Positions 10,162-21,076 of a DNA stretch of 64,000 nucleotides are shown here, one piece after another. The notes beneath the pieces are model-generated. The model saw only the letters and a list, made by a program, of their open reading frames with translations. It had not been told where the DNA came from and ran no database searches. The translations under genes were made by a program, and so were the position numbers. Within the stretch, counting starts at the first letter, position 1. Each line of letters begins with the position of its first letter. This DNA is from Tritrichomonas foetus (taxonomy: Eukaryota; Parabasalia; Tritrichomonadida; Tritrichomonadidae), in assembly GCA_001839685.1 (NCBI GenBank), contig MLAK01000024.1, positions 47,499-111,498 of the forward strand. Direction: 5' to 3'.

Positions 10162-11901
10162 ATGATGGAAAAGAAGTTTGAAAAACACAAAAATCATGAA
10201 GACTGTCAATATGATATTTTGAAGATAGAGAAATTAAAAGAAGATCAAGAAGAAGAAGATAAAATCATTTTAGTTTATCAAGGAGAAAAAATTCNAACAA
10301 AGAAAAGTTTATNNTTNACAAAATGTCGATATTTTCGAAAACATNATGAAATCTTTCATCAAGAAGAAATTGATCTTTCAGATAAATATTCAATTGAAAC
10401 ATTTCGAAATTTCATTTCATCGATGGAGAGTCAAGAAATTGCAATTTCAAAACGCACATTTTTTGAATATTTTGAATTAAGCTCGCGCTATGAATATCAT
10501 GAATTGTATTTCAGTCTTGAGAAATATCTTCATTCAGTTCCATTTTTAACCCATATTCTGAATAATCTTATTTGTATTGATACTTTTTCGTCAGATTTGC
10601 AAAATTCACCATCGGGAAAAAATGGAAAAGAAAATGAAAGAAACAATGAGAATGAGAAAGAAAATGAAAAGAAAGAAGAAATGATTGCGAAACATTTAGA
10701 AAAAAGTATTCAAAGTGGTTTATTACGAAAAATGAAATATTCGAGATTATATCGAATTTTATCATCGCCATCACTCTTTATTGAAAATCATCATCATCTT
10801 TTTGATTTCATTCTTTCACTTTTTGATGATTTTCAAAAAAACAATGGAAAAGAAAAAGAGAATGAAAAATCAATTTTACAATCATTTGTAACATTTTTAA
10901 ATTATGAAGAAATGAATGATGAAGAAATTTTGAAATTAATTTCACATCCATTATTTTGTGAATGCTATCAACCAAAACATTCAACAACAATGATTTATAA
11001 GCTTTTAAAGCAACAACAATCAAATGAAATTTTACTTTCAACACATGAAACACGATTTCAAGAACTTGAGCAGAAATACGAAGAACAATTATCAAAATTT
11101 GAAATAATTAACAAACAAATTTCACATCAAATAATAAATGAATTTTCAGAACAAAATTCTAAAATAAAAGAAATTGAAAAACAAATTCACCAACAAGAAC
11201 AAGAAATGAAGGATAAACTTTTAACTTTTGAAAAATTATTTTTAAAATACCAAACAGAAATTCAAAATGAAATTGAAACTAAAATTAATTCTAAAATTAT
11301 AGAAAATTCAAAACAAATGAAAAATGATCATTTTGATTCACTTCGTCAAGAAATTAATTCTATTAAATTAAAACTTAATCTTATCCCTTTTGAGTGTCAA
11401 TATAAAAACCATCCATTTAAAGGAATCATTTCAGAATTAACAAAGCAAACAGGACGAAATGTTTGTGAATCAGGAATTATTGATATAAATGGAAACAGAG
11501 ATGAATATAGTGAATCATTTTCATCGCTTTTTGATTATAATTGTACTAAAACTTTATATTTAACTAAAAATGAACAAAATTCATATCTTTGTTTTGATTT
11601 CAAAAATCATCAAATTTCTTTGTCAAATTATTCAATAAAAACTTCAAAATATTGGGGATTTCATCTTCGTTCATGGAAAATTGAAGGATCAAATGATGGA
11701 AATTATTGGAAAGAACTTGATTCTCATTTCAATGACCAAACTTTATCTTCTCAAAGTCAAATTCACACATTTGAAATCAACAATAGAAACCAACAAAATT
11801 CACGATTTCGTTTCATTCGACTTACACAAACAGGACCATCATCACATGGAAACAACCAATTTGCTCTCACCTACATTGAATTCTTTGGTAAATTGTATTA
11901 A
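10162..11901 (+). CDS. BTB-like / coiled-coil / F5-8 type C (discoidin-like) protein
   Basis: A 579-aa protein with the common trichomonad layout. Residues about 30-125 form a divergent BTB/POZ-like region (DKIILVYQGEKI, then TFRNFISSMESQEIAI). A BACK-like helical part with a Glu/Asn/Lys-rich insert follows (about 145-260). Residues about 290-400 are a coiled coil (QELEQKYEEQLSKFEIINKQ). The last 150 residues form a discoidin-like domain with SYLCFDFKNHQISLSNYSI, GFHLRSWKIEGSNDGNYWKEL and FRFIRLTQTG strands. Such proteins are thought to work as adaptors with carbohydrate- or lipid-binding C-termini; the ligand is unknown. Six ambiguous bases (10295-10345) leave a few residues undefined. It is divergent from the kinase relic, with 83 bp between them. 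Confidence 0.88.
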   Translation: MMEKKFEKHKNHEDCQYDILKIEKLKEDQEEEDKIILVYQGEKIXTKKSLXXTKCRYFRKHXEIFHQEEIDLSDKYSIETFRNFISSMESQEIAISKRTFFEYFELSSRYEYHELYFSLEKYLHSVPFLTHILNNLICIDTFSSDLQNSPSGKNGKENERNNENEKENEKKEEMIAKHLEKSIQSGLLRKMKYSRLYRILSSPSLFIENHHHLFDFILSLFDDFQKNNGKEKENEKSILQSFVTFLNYEEMNDEEILKLISHPLFCECYQPKHSTTMIYKLLKQQQSNEILLSTHETRFQELEQKYEEQLSKFEIINKQISHQIINEFSEQNSKIKEIEKQIHQQEQEMKDKLLTFEKLFLKYQTEIQNEIETKINSKIIENSKQMKNDHFDSLRQEINSIKLKLNLIPFECQYKNHPFKGIISELTKQTGRNVCESGIIDINGNRDEYSESFSSLFDYNCTKTLYLTKNEQNSYLCFDFKNHQISLSNYSIKTSKYWGFHLRSWKIEGSNDGNYWKELDSHFNDQTLSSQSQIHTFEINNRNQQNSRFRFIRLTQTGPSSHGNNQFALTYIEFFGKLY

Positions 11902-12025
11902 GTAAAACTTAGGTGGCTGAAAACAATAAAACCCGGTAGGGTTCGCGCTTATGCCCTAAATGATATTGAAAATCGAAAATCGTGGGCACAAGGATTTATA
12001 GATAAATTAGCATTTTATATCACAT

Positions 12026-12026
<1 letters not shown>

Positions 12027-12061
<35 letters not shown>
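12027..12061. repeat. 35-base poly-T tract
   Basis: An uninterrupted run of T on the plus strand, directly beside the hAT-like relic, of which it would form the 3' A-rich side. Similar homopolymer runs occur at 17705-17744 and 37505-37528. Confidence 0.95.
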
Positions 12062-12063
<2 letters not shown>

Positions 12064-12528
12064 TCATTAAGAAAATATTTGAAATGAAATGGTTTGGCAT
12101 AAAAAGTGTGTTTGATGCACTTTGTATACGTAATCGTGCTTTCATAGTTGGACACTTATATCTTGTTCCATGAAATTCCAGTGATGTGTCTTTGTCTTGA
12201 TAAAGTTCTTTCACAATTTGATTCGCTGTTCCCAATAGACNTGATCCGTTTGGCAAGGTGTGCAAACTGTTCCCATTTACTGTATCTCATAGCACTGTTC
12301 CTCATTTCCGTAACAGAAGTGAATTCTTGTGCATCGATAATGTGGATGTGTATCATCCGCATAATCAATTGGAGTATAGGGTTGAGTGAAGACGTTCTTT
12401 ACATCTCTCATTCGGCAATTTAAATGAGAAGTTTTCTCTGAAAATTGTGAAGTTATAGAAATATGATCTATCCTAATCAAAAAGTAATCATGCCCATTCA
12501 AATATACATAAAAAGTGAAAGTATTCAA
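12062..12528 (-). pseudogene. Relic of a hAT-type transposase C-terminus
   Basis: Three overlapping minus-strand frames carry successive pieces of one protein. 12528-12277 contains HLNCRMRDVKNVFTQPYTPI. 12368-12156 contains SKWEQFAHLAKR and SIGNSESNCERTLSRQRHI. 12265-12062 contains FHGTRYKCPTMKARLRIQ. The S-x-S-x-C-E-R-x-x-S pattern followed by a basic stretch resembles the C-terminal dimerisation region of hAT transposases. At least two frameshifts and several stops show it is dead. One N at 12241. No terminal repeats were found around it. Confidence 0.5.
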
Positions 12529-13081
12529 ATCTTATGCCCATCAAGTTTGTATACTTCTATAGTGAAAAAGTTTAACTCTTCAGAAAATTTTTCAGTTTTT
12601 GTGATAAAAAGTTTATCTTATGATATTTTTATAACTGGATTTTCTTGAAATAAATAACAAAGTGATTCAACACAAAAAATATGAAGAATAGAAAATGTCT
12701 GAAGAATTGTGTCAGTTGTTATTAATGGAGATTCAGATAACAACAAACGGAAGATTATTTCAAATGAAAAATGACCAAAAAATAATTAGAAGTCAATAAT
12801 TGACTTGTTGATGTTTTCGCCATTAAAATACTATTTAATCTCTGTGAATACAAATTGATTGTAAATATATGAAAGAGACTTATTTTGAAATTCATTAACT
12901 TTTTCTCGAATCTGGGAAGTCAATTGAATCATTAAATAATGTCATTCAGTACAGAGTTAATTCAAATAAATGTATGCATACCTTTTTGTGAGCATGATTG
13001 AAAGATAAACTTTGAAACATGTGAAAGAAATTTTTCAAAAATTAGTTGTTCAAGCAAAGCTGTTCAATTTTATTTTCTCCT
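12529..13081. other. AT-rich intergenic interval
   Basis: Between the transposase relic and the proteasome gene. A 61-codon plus-strand frame (12463-12648) has no recognisable content. Nothing else is seen. Confidence 0.6.
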
Positions 13082-13097
13082 TCACAAATTCTCATTA
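13082..13097 (+). promoter_or_regulatory. Initiator-like box TCACAAATTCTCATTA
   Basis: Ends 10 bp before the ATG of the proteasome alpha-5 gene. It has TCAC followed by TCATTA, the same two-part arrangement seen upstream of 7176 and 55870. The pattern matches the trichomonad initiator class; the transcription start itself is inferred. Confidence 0.55.
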
Positions 13098-13107
13098 AAA
13101 ATCTCAA

Positions 13108-13860
13108 ATGTTTCAAAGTTCATCAGAGTACGATCGAAACGTCAATACATTCAGTCCAGACGGTCGCCTTCTTCAAGTTGAATACGCCATAGAAGCCGTT
13201 AAACTCGGTTCCTCAGCCATCGCAATATTATGTCCAGAGGGAGTTGTTTTTGCTGTCGAGAAGCGCCTTTCCTCTCCGCTTTTAATTCCATCATCAGTCG
13301 AACGTGTATACGCCATAGACGAGCACATCGGAGTTGTTCTCGCAGGATATCCAGCAGATGGCCGAACAATGGTCGACCACATGCGAGTGGCCGCCCAAGA
13401 TCACCGCTTTTCATTTGGTGAGCCAATTGGCATTCGCGCAGTCACAGAGTCAGTTTGCGATCTCGCTCTATCGTTCGGCGAAGGTAGGCGAAAACGTGAA
13501 GGTCAAATGTCAAGGCCATTTGGGGCGGCTCTCCTAGTTTCAGGAATTGATAACGGAAAACCGTTTTTATTCCACACAGACCCATCAGGCACTTACACGC
13601 AGTGCCGTGCGCGCGCAATCGGCGGAGGAAGTGAAGGGGCAGAAACAATTCTCAGGGATTCCTACCATGATGGAATGACGCTTGAAGAAGCGGAAAATTT
13701 GGCATTATCAACATTGAGGCAGGTAATCCAGGAAAAGTTAAGTGAAAATAATATCGAGGTGGCATGCGCAAACGTACAAACCGGAAGATTTAAGGTGTAT
13801 TCGGCTGAACAAAGACAAGCAATTGTCGAAAGGCTTCCACCACCACTTATTCAGGAATAA
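13108..13860 (+). CDS. PSMA5: 20S proteasome alpha-5 subunit
   Basis: A 250-aa alpha-type subunit of the 20S proteasome outer ring, which gates the proteolytic chamber; it is not catalytic itself. The N-terminus SSEYDRNVNTFSPDGRLLQV is the proteasome alpha signature (YDR-x-NTFSP-GRL-QVEYA), and IEAVKLGSSAIAI follows. The alpha-5 identity rests on the MFxxxSEYDR start, AMSRPFG-like QMSRPFGAALL (about 131-141) and FLFHTDPSGTYTQCRARAIG. Its length is close to the family norm (about 240-260 aa). Start ATG, stop TAA. Codon use is GC-richer than neighbouring genes, typical of a highly expressed gene. Confidence 0.97.
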   Translation: MFQSSSEYDRNVNTFSPDGRLLQVEYAIEAVKLGSSAIAILCPEGVVFAVEKRLSSPLLIPSSVERVYAIDEHIGVVLAGYPADGRTMVDHMRVAAQDHRFSFGEPIGIRAVTESVCDLALSFGEGRRKREGQMSRPFGAALLVSGIDNGKPFLFHTDPSGTYTQCRARAIGGGSEGAETILRDSYHDGMTLEEAENLALSTLRQVIQEKLSENNIEVACANVQTGRFKVYSAEQRQAIVERLPPPLIQE

Positions 13861-13924
13861 GCGAGTTTTTTATAGATTTTTTTTTGAAAGGTAAATTTTC
13901 TATTTTCTAGTTTGTTCTTTTTCT

Positions 13925-14047
13925 TGTTGATCTTTGATTGTTGCTGATCTTTGATTTATGTTGATCTTTGATTTATGTTGATCTTTAATTGTTGCTGATC
14001 TTTGATTTATGTTGATCTTTGATTTTTGTTGATCTTTGATTTATGTT
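13925..14047. repeat. Degenerate 17/20-bp tandem repeat
   Basis: About seven units of GTTGATCTTTGATTTAT, some with a GCT insertion giving GTTGCTGATCTTTGATT. The repeat sits in the 330-bp convergent gap between the proteasome gene and the methyltransferase gene, so both transcripts would end at or near it. No other content is seen in this gap. Confidence 0.85.
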
Positions 14048-14192
14048 CTAGAAATATTTCTTGAAGATGCATAGTTCTCTTTGCACAAATACAACTTATA
14101 GAAAAACTATTCAGATCTAAAACAAATGATGAAGATATCAAACAAATAATTAATATATTTATTTTTAATCTTACAACATGAATTTTCTTATT

Positions 14193-15800
14193 TCATTTCA
14201 GCTTCAATGTAAATATAGAAAATGCTCTTGGTGATAAATGTGAAAAAACGTCGAACATTCCTATGAAATACGGGTCTTCTTTCGTTTTTATAATATTCAC
14301 GAAATAAGTCAATCTTTCAATCAACAAAAAGCTTTCAAATGCGTGTCCAAACTGTTCCCTAATCAAAGTATGTGCCATCATTTTCCATGTTTCATTTCGA
14401 CATTTTTCATTCATTTCTGTAACTTCCTCTTTAGTTGGATTTCGACCAAATTTTTGTGCAACTCTTAATACATAATCAACAAAATCTTCATCTTTCATTC
14501 TTTTTGTTTTCTTCACAGTATTTCGTGGTGGTATAAAACATTCAATTATTCCACGATCAAGGAACATGTTCATACTTGTAACATGTTGTTCAAAACCTAC
14601 GAAATAATCATAAAGTGCATAATTTAACATATTATGTCTTTTCGTCTCATTATCACCATACAGTGCTTCAAAAATTCGTTTGTTCTCATTTAAGAGTGGT
14701 GTTCTAGACATTGTCAAGTGTTGGTAGCAACAAGGTACAGAAATAGAACCACGACATTGTGAACTGGAATTTAATGCAATTTCATGAGTAACTATTGATA
14801 AATCACCACAAGCATGTAAGCCAAGTGTAATGTATTCTATTGGTTTAAGATCAAATGTTGGAACAGCTACAACTTCAACTGCTAACTCTCCTTGAATAAC
14901 TTTTGGTTTTTTTTCTTGTTCGTCATAACTAAGAACATCTTTCTGTCCAGGCTTCCGCTTATCCAAGCGGTTCACATTATCAAGCCATTGCTCATATTTC
15001 ATTGATTTTTGATGAATGGCTTCAACATTCGTATGCGTGGTCATGTAGCCAATGCACATATCCATAAGGTCGAATGTTTTTGGATTGACTTTCTTCTGTG
15101 AAGCGAGCGCGCCAATTCGATTTTTCAGATGTGATGCATGTGATAGGCTAGCCTCAATTGTGAGGGTCTTGATTCGCATTTCTGAAGTCATGAATATAGA
15201 AAAATAACCTTTTCCTGCACCAACGTCAATAAAATCGAGATTTTCTCGCTTGATAGATATTTTATCTGATGGTGGCTTTGTGGACTTCAAAATCTCCTGG
15301 AGAGCATTGTGGTAGGCTACTCCGTGGAATATTGTATCGTCGAGTGAATAACAATGCTGTAAAAGTAGATCGATCGCATATGATAAAGTGATGACTTCCT
15401 GAGATTTATCGAAAGCTGACATTCCTTGAAGCGCTGGGTATTTCATTACATCGATGGGTTCTTTTTGAGAAGTATCGCGTACCAAAATCAAGTTTCTGGA
15501 TTCTTCGAAAAATTCTCGCATTGATGTCGATTTTAGTTTCGAATAGTCGCCGTTTTCATATATCTCGTCGTGAAATTCTTTATCTGTGAATATTTTGTTT
15601 AAACCTTCCTTCCACGTCTCGTCAAGAAGCCGTCCTTTGTCCTCCGACCAAATATCGAGCGCAAAAGGCTCAAAAAGACGTTCCCATTTAACGGCATATC
15701 GGTAGAATTGGTCGAAGAAGGCGTTGGCTTTCGGAAGGAATTCATCAATCGTTCCCTCAAAGATCTCACCACCTGGAAGAGGGGTTAAAACACGTGACAT
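14193..15800 (-). CDS. METTL25-like methyltransferase-domain protein
   Basis: A 535-aa protein from the first ATG (15800). The Rossmann methyltransferase core shows motif I DFIDVGAGKGYFSIFMTSEM, the METTL25/RRNAD1 family hallmarks GLHACGDLSIVTHEIAL and SVPCCYQHLTMSRTPLLNEN, and the family spacing between them. These suggest binding of S-adenosylmethionine; the substrate is unknown. The reading frame stays open for 18 more codons upstream (DIYQKVDDGVKENL looks protein-like) to a non-ATG position just after a TGA at 15858-15860. A longer start, a lost upstream exon or a frameshift is therefore possible. Stop is TGA. It is convergent with the proteasome gene. Confidence 0.88.
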   Translation of the reverse strand: MSRVLTPLPGGEIFEGTIDEFLPKANAFFDQFYRYAVKWERLFEPFALDIWSEDKGRLLDETWKEGLNKIFTDKEFHDEIYENGDYSKLKSTSMREFFEESRNLILVRDTSQKEPIDVMKYPALQGMSAFDKSQEVITLSYAIDLLLQHCYSLDDTIFHGVAYHNALQEILKSTKPPSDKISIKRENLDFIDVGAGKGYFSIFMTSEMRIKTLTIEASLSHASHLKNRIGALASQKKVNPKTFDLMDMCIGYMTTHTNVEAIHQKSMKYEQWLDNVNRLDKRKPGQKDVLSYDEQEKKPKVIQGELAVEVVAVPTFDLKPIEYITLGLHACGDLSIVTHEIALNSSSQCRGSISVPCCYQHLTMSRTPLLNENKRIFEALYGDNETKRHNMLNYALYDYFVGFEQHVTSMNMFLDRGIIECFIPPRNTVKKTKRMKDEDFVDYVLRVAQKFGRNPTKEEVTEMNEKCRNETWKMMAHTLIREQFGHAFESFLLIERLTYFVNIIKTKEDPYFIGMFDVFSHLSPRAFSIFTLKLK

Positions 15801-16077
15801 TAGATTTTCTTTCACACCATCATCCACTTTTTGATAGATATCATTCAAATCATTCAATCATTAATAGTTAATCCAATTTACCTTTGATGTTGATCGGATG
15901 AAAGACGATACAAATTTTTTGACGCGAGCAAAAATTAATATTCAATAGTTTATATGACCGGATTCAATCCAATATCATCGTATTTTTAGTTTTTAATAAT
16001 CTTATTATAAATTAATTTAGCCTATTTTTGACCTTTCTTGTTCATGTGATTGCGGTTTTTTGAGGGAATTTCCTTTG

Positions 16078-17367
16078 ATGTCGTTTATAGACGGATTTTG
16101 CGATTCTCTGAACAAATGCTCGACTCCAATGCACTTTGTTCAAATGGCGCGTGAAGAACTTATACAAAAAGGCTATCAAGAACTGAAAGAATCAGAAGTA
16201 TGGCAATCGATTCCACAAAAATTCTTCGTCGTCAGAGACGAGCGTTGTATCGCTGCAGTGAATGCCACCAATTTTTCGAAAGGCATCATTGTTGCCACTC
16301 ATATCGACAGCCCATGCTTCCGATGCAAACCAAACACATATCTCAACCGCTGCGGAATCGATCAAATCAGGGTTGCACCCTACGGTGGAATAAACGTTTA
16401 TTCATGGCTTGACCGCGATTTAAAGCTTGCCGGCCGAATTTTATATAACGAAAATGAAATCGTCAAATCAAAGCTTTTCGAGACAAAAGATCCAGTCGCA
16501 ACAATTCCAACGCTAGCAGTTCACCTTAACCGTGATTTAGCAACCCTCAAAGATTTGAATATGGAAGACGATGTAATGCCAATTCTCGCATTGTCCGAAG
16601 GTCTTCCACCATCGAAGAACAACCAATCGGCATCGCTTCTTAAAGTCGTTTCCGAAGCCGCAAATGTCAGTCAGGATGATATCGTCGATTTCGATATTTA
16701 CTGCGTCGATGCGCAGGGACCAGTTCTTGTCGGCACTGATCACGATATTTTGAGTGCTCCGCGATTGGACGACTTAAGTTGCGCAATTACGGGTCTTAAT
16801 GCGTTTTTGGAATCGAAGGATCCAGCGAATGGCATGTCGATCTTTGTCGCTTTCGATGCTGAAGAAATCAATAGTAATCTACGAACTGGCGCTAATTCGA
16901 ATTTCTTGTCGAATATATTTGAAAGATTAGAAGTCGAAGAAACGTTCGCGGCAAATAGTCTCATCATCTCCGCAGATAATGCGCACGCGCACCATCCAAA
17001 CTTCCCCAATAAGAACAACAATTCATGTCCAATAAACCTCGGTACAGGCGTTTATTATAATTGGCGGGCAAATTATAATTTTGCCACTGACCTCACTTCA
17101 CTTCAGCGGGCAAGAGAAGTTGTTCCATATTCATACAATCCAGCTGTTACAAAGAACGATTTACCAGCAGGAACTACAATCGGTCCAAGACTTGCCGCAA
17201 AGCATGGAATTAGCACAATCGATATTGGAATTCCAATGCTTGGAATGCATTCTGCTCACGAAACTTGCGCTGTGAAAGATTTGGAGGAGCTCCAAAACAT
17301 GTTTTCACACTTTTATAATGATTATAATAAAAACGAAGAGAACTGCAGTAAAGCTGAAGAGGAGTAA
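16078..17367 (+). CDS. Aspartyl aminopeptidase, peptidase family M18
   Basis: A 429-aa cytosolic zinc aminopeptidase that removes N-terminal Asp or Glu from peptides, likely downstream of the proteasome in peptide turnover. Family landmarks: THIDSPCFRCKPN (first metal His, about residue 87), PYGGINVYSWLDRDLKLAGR, SAPRLDDLSCAI (bridging Asp), FDAEEINS (catalytic and metal Glu pair; the usual form is DNEEVGS), ADNAHAHHPNFP (metal Asp) and GIPMLGMHSAHE (final metal His). Length is normal for M18. The ATG at 16078 is preceded immediately by TTTCCTTTG. In-frame codons further upstream begin with TTG and are not needed. Divergent from the methyltransferase gene. Confidence 0.96.
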   Translation: MSFIDGFCDSLNKCSTPMHFVQMAREELIQKGYQELKESEVWQSIPQKFFVVRDERCIAAVNATNFSKGIIVATHIDSPCFRCKPNTYLNRCGIDQIRVAPYGGINVYSWLDRDLKLAGRILYNENEIVKSKLFETKDPVATIPTLAVHLNRDLATLKDLNMEDDVMPILALSEGLPPSKNNQSASLLKVVSEAANVSQDDIVDFDIYCVDAQGPVLVGTDHDILSAPRLDDLSCAITGLNAFLESKDPANGMSIFVAFDAEEINSNLRTGANSNFLSNIFERLEVEETFAANSLIISADNAHAHHPNFPNKNNNSCPINLGTGVYYNWRANYNFATDLTSLQRAREVVPYSYNPAVTKNDLPAGTTIGPRLAAKHGISTIDIGIPMLGMHSAHETCAVKDLEELQNMFSHFYNDYNKNEENCSKAEEE

Positions 17368-17702
17368 AGAAGTATTAAATTTACTTTTACTTTTTTTTTT
17401 TTTTCCTTTCTTATTCCATTTCTCATGTTTAAAAACATGATTCAGATTATAGTAATGAAATATTTGAATTTGATAGTGAAACATGGCGAATGCTCTTATG
17501 ATTATGTAAAGACCTATGAATGGAAATTTTGAATTTTTATGAAAGACTATAATAATGACTTTTGAAAATAATGAAAATTAGAATGAAAAACAACATAGAA
17601 ATGCTTTCAAATTATGCATGTTTGAACGAAATAGAGATCAAATAATGAAAGTTTGCTAACAATACATACATTTAATATTAACAATTTTGATATCTAAAAA
17701 TA

Positions 17703-17745
<43 letters not shown>

Positions 17746-17787
17746 TTTCCTCTTCTTCTTTTTTTCTGGTGTGATTACGACACGAAT
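17368..17787. repeat. Convergent intergenic gap with 40-base poly-T
   Basis: AT-rich spacer holding an uninterrupted run of 40 T at 17705-17744. No gene or other repeat is seen. Confidence 0.85.
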
Positions 17788-20217
17788 TCACCCGTTTGTA
17801 GAATAGTCTGAATCACTCTCAAAAGCAGAAATATCAATTGGCAACTCTAGCTGATCAATCCCATTAATCATCCTTTCAAGTGAAGGACTCATTTTGATTC
17901 CCTGCTTCGATGAACCAGTTGGTGAGAGCGGTGAATACGGTGTTGTATCTCTGAATGGCAATTTTGGCTGACGTTTTCTAAGAATAGGTGAGCTTGCAGG
18001 AGACATATTCGTAATATATTGACCTGTGCTACTCGAAGAAGGTGATGTTGAGTGAATCAAATTCACTTTTTCATCACTTCTATTTGCATTATTATTCAAA
18101 GTGGTTTTATTTGGGGAATTATTGAAATTAAGAGTTTTACTATTGTTCATCAGTGGATAATTATTGTAATCAGGAGTCAGATTAGTTTTATAGTTATTTA
18201 CATTCCCTGGACTGAAACTCCGGGTTGGAGACATGTTGATAGTATTTATGAAATCCGGTTTATTTCGGTTTTTAAAGTTAATTGTGCGCGGTTGAAGAGA
18301 ACCAACAGTTGCAAATGCAGAAACTGGGGGTGAATTAATTTTCTTTGTTGCTGAAACATTTGAATTCAAATTAGATGGATTGTTTGAAGAATGATCAGAT
18401 GGTGAATTATCAGGAATTGAGCGGGGTGAATTTGATCGTCGTGGAAGACGACTTCTTCTTCGAAGTGGAGAATCAGTTGAAGTCTCTTTATTTGGTAATT
18501 TCAAAGGTTGTATTTGCGAGAAATTGGAGTGGCTTTGATCATTTTGAAAATTATTATTTTTAATTAATTCGTTTTGAGGAGAATACCTTTGATTTTGCTC
18601 ATAAGTGGAGTTTTGATTCAAAGTTTGATTTTGCATTTGATTATTTCGAGCTGAAGAGCGTGTTGTTGATAATGAATTCGTTCTTGATGAAATTGGTGAC
18701 TGTTTTTGTGAAGTTGTGGAATAACTCGGTGAATAGGTGTTAAATTGTTGATGATCTCCATAATTTGAATTTGCTTGTGATGTTGGAATTTTTCCTACAT
18801 TATGAAGAAGTACAGAAGGTGATGCATTTCTCACTTGTTTCGAAAGTTGTGAATGAGTGTTTTGACGATATTTTTGAACTTTATTAACAGAAGAACGTTC
18901 TTTAGATCGAACAGGATCAGTGTTATTTCCATGCGCTTTAATTTTCTGTTTCACATTCACTAATGAATTATTTGGTGGTGACGATTTCGGAGACGCTCTT
19001 GGAGATGACTTAGGCGAGGAGGATCTAGGTGATCCAGGTGGTGATTTTTGGAATGGATTTCCTGTCTCAGGCGAAGATGGAGGTGATCTGAGTGAGATTA
19101 ATTGTTCAACAAGATTAGTAGGACGTTTGGGAGTGTGAGATTTCCTCGGAGAAAGTTTTCTCGATTCATGATGAGTCTTTTTTGTATCTTGAGATGAAGG
19201 AGTTTGATATTCAATATGATTCCCTGGTGGTGGAGAAATTGAGAAATTTGAATTCCTTCTTCCATCAGGCGATCGAGGCGATGAAAGTTTTTCATTCCTT
19301 GGTGAAGAAACTTTGACAAGTTTTAAATCAAGTTTCGGTGCAACTTTGGCATGCGGAGAAGATTTATTTTCATAAGATAAACTGGGCTTGTTATTTTTAT
19401 CATTAAAATTGTCACCGTTTGGAACATAAGGAATAACTTTTTTGTCATTAGAATGTTTATTTGCTGCCACAGAATGCAATTGATATGAATTTTGATTTTT
19501 CTTATCACGATTTTGTGGTGATTGCGTAGTACTGAAACTTTTCACCGTTTTTTCCCAAAAAATATTATTATGATCAACACTATTATTATTACTGTCACCA
19601 TTTGCATTATTGCGTTTGTTTAGTGATGAATTCAAATATTCAGGTGTTTTTCTCAGGTGATTATTTTGACTTTCATTTTTGACCAATGGCGGCGAATGTT
19701 TGTTTGGTAATTTCCCAATCTCTGTTTGTTGGCTATCTGTTTCATTCAAAGAATCATGCATTGAAGAAATTGGTAGAGATGGAATATTCACTTTTTGTAT
19801 TCCACCAATTGCTGATGAATTGTTTTCAGTATTGTGTGTATTTAAAATTAAATTCGTGTTCCCTGAAGCGTTTTGGTTGAGGTTTGAAGAACAAGGTGAG
19901 AGGGAAGAATGAGAAGAGCCGGATTCATGAGCAAGTTTTTCCATTTCTTTCTCGACGATTTCTTCAAACGACAAATCAAAAATTTTTGGTTTTTTTTCTT
20001 CTTTGCTTTTTATTTCTATTTCGTTGTCACCATCAGAAAAAATGTTTGGTAAAATAAGCGAATTTTCATCTGATAAATCCAAAATTTTTAAATTTATTGC
20101 ACTGTCTGATGATTCATCGTCTTTATTCAACAATTTTCGATTGCTTCCCAAAATTGATACAGAATTCGAAGAATTTTTCATATCAAAACTATCTTGAGAT
20201 TCACTTGAAATTTTCAT
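17788..20217 (-). pseudogene. C-terminal half of a transposon-split Ser/Asn/Pro-rich gene
   Basis: 809 codons from the first ATG (20217) to the stop at 17788. The product is disordered: runs of Ser, Asn, Pro, Lys and Arg with many SP/TP sites (for example SSPRSPDGRRNSNFSISPPP and PKSSPRASPKSSPP), as expected of a heavily phosphorylated scaffold. There is no folded domain. The frame is open upstream past 20217, with no stop, right up to the TA at 20334-20335 where a transposon begins. Rejoining at the duplicated TA links it in frame to the ORF ending at 23174. It is best read as the 3' half of one 1300-aa gene. Whether it is still transcribed on its own is unknown. Confidence 0.85.
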
Positions 20218-20335
20218 ATTAGAATCAATCAAACAAACACATTTTCCTTCATTTTTTGAGATTGTTCTGTTACTATTTAATAAAATATTGTTACTTTGTG
20301 AAATATGATCATCAGTTTTTGGTAAATTTGGATTA

Positions 20336-20372
20336 CAGTCAAACTACCTTATTTTCACCTCGTTTGTCAGAT
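20336..20372. repeat. Left terminal inverted repeat of the transposon
   Basis: 37 bp, preceded by TA. It matches the reverse complement of 23135-23171 at 36 of 37 positions (the mismatch is at the 11th base, A versus T). Confidence 0.95.
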
Positions 20373-21076
20373 TTCATTCAAATTTTTGTGAGAAAAACGT
20401 TTATTAAAACTTTTTCTAACTTTTTTTCATTCAAAATTTGTGCTTTTAGACTCATAGAGTCTTCAAGAAATATTATAAAGTAAAAATTTACATTTGTTTA
20501 TCGAATTGAATCTTTATGACAACCAATAAAACAATAATTAATTTTTGGAAAAATTACATCATTATTTAATGAGGGGTTTCCCAATCAATGATTGAAAATA
20601 ATTAACATCGACTTTAACATCATAACAACCATCATGCTGAGCAAATAAATATTAATATGAAATTCACAAATGTGATGTTTTAACCTGAAAATGTCATTTC
20701 TTAATTCATTACAACTTTTCTCGCCTTGCTTATTCGAGTATGAAAATAAGCAAAATTTATTGAATACCGTTTGAAGTTTTTCAAGACATAAAAAAAATCA
20801 AAAAAATAATTTTCGAAATTTTATGTGATTTTGAAAATTTCAAAAAAGACTTCAATTTTTATATTATAATAACAATTCATGATACTAAATATTAATTTAT
20901 TGTTGATTTATTATAAATCTCATCAGATAGGAAAAAACGTAAATATGACTCTTGAATACAAATTATTAAACGTTCATCATTATCCACAAAATTGAAAGAA
21001 ATTAATTAGATATTTTTAGTCAATAAACTTTTTGAATGCAATTTCTATTCAAATAAGATTTTGACTGTATTCAATT

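Noticed and set aside
15801..15862. Spliceosomal intron or upstream exon for the METTL25-like gene
   Set aside because: No trichomonad-type GTATGT...ACTAAC-ACACAG intron signals were found near the in-frame TGA, so I kept the first ATG.
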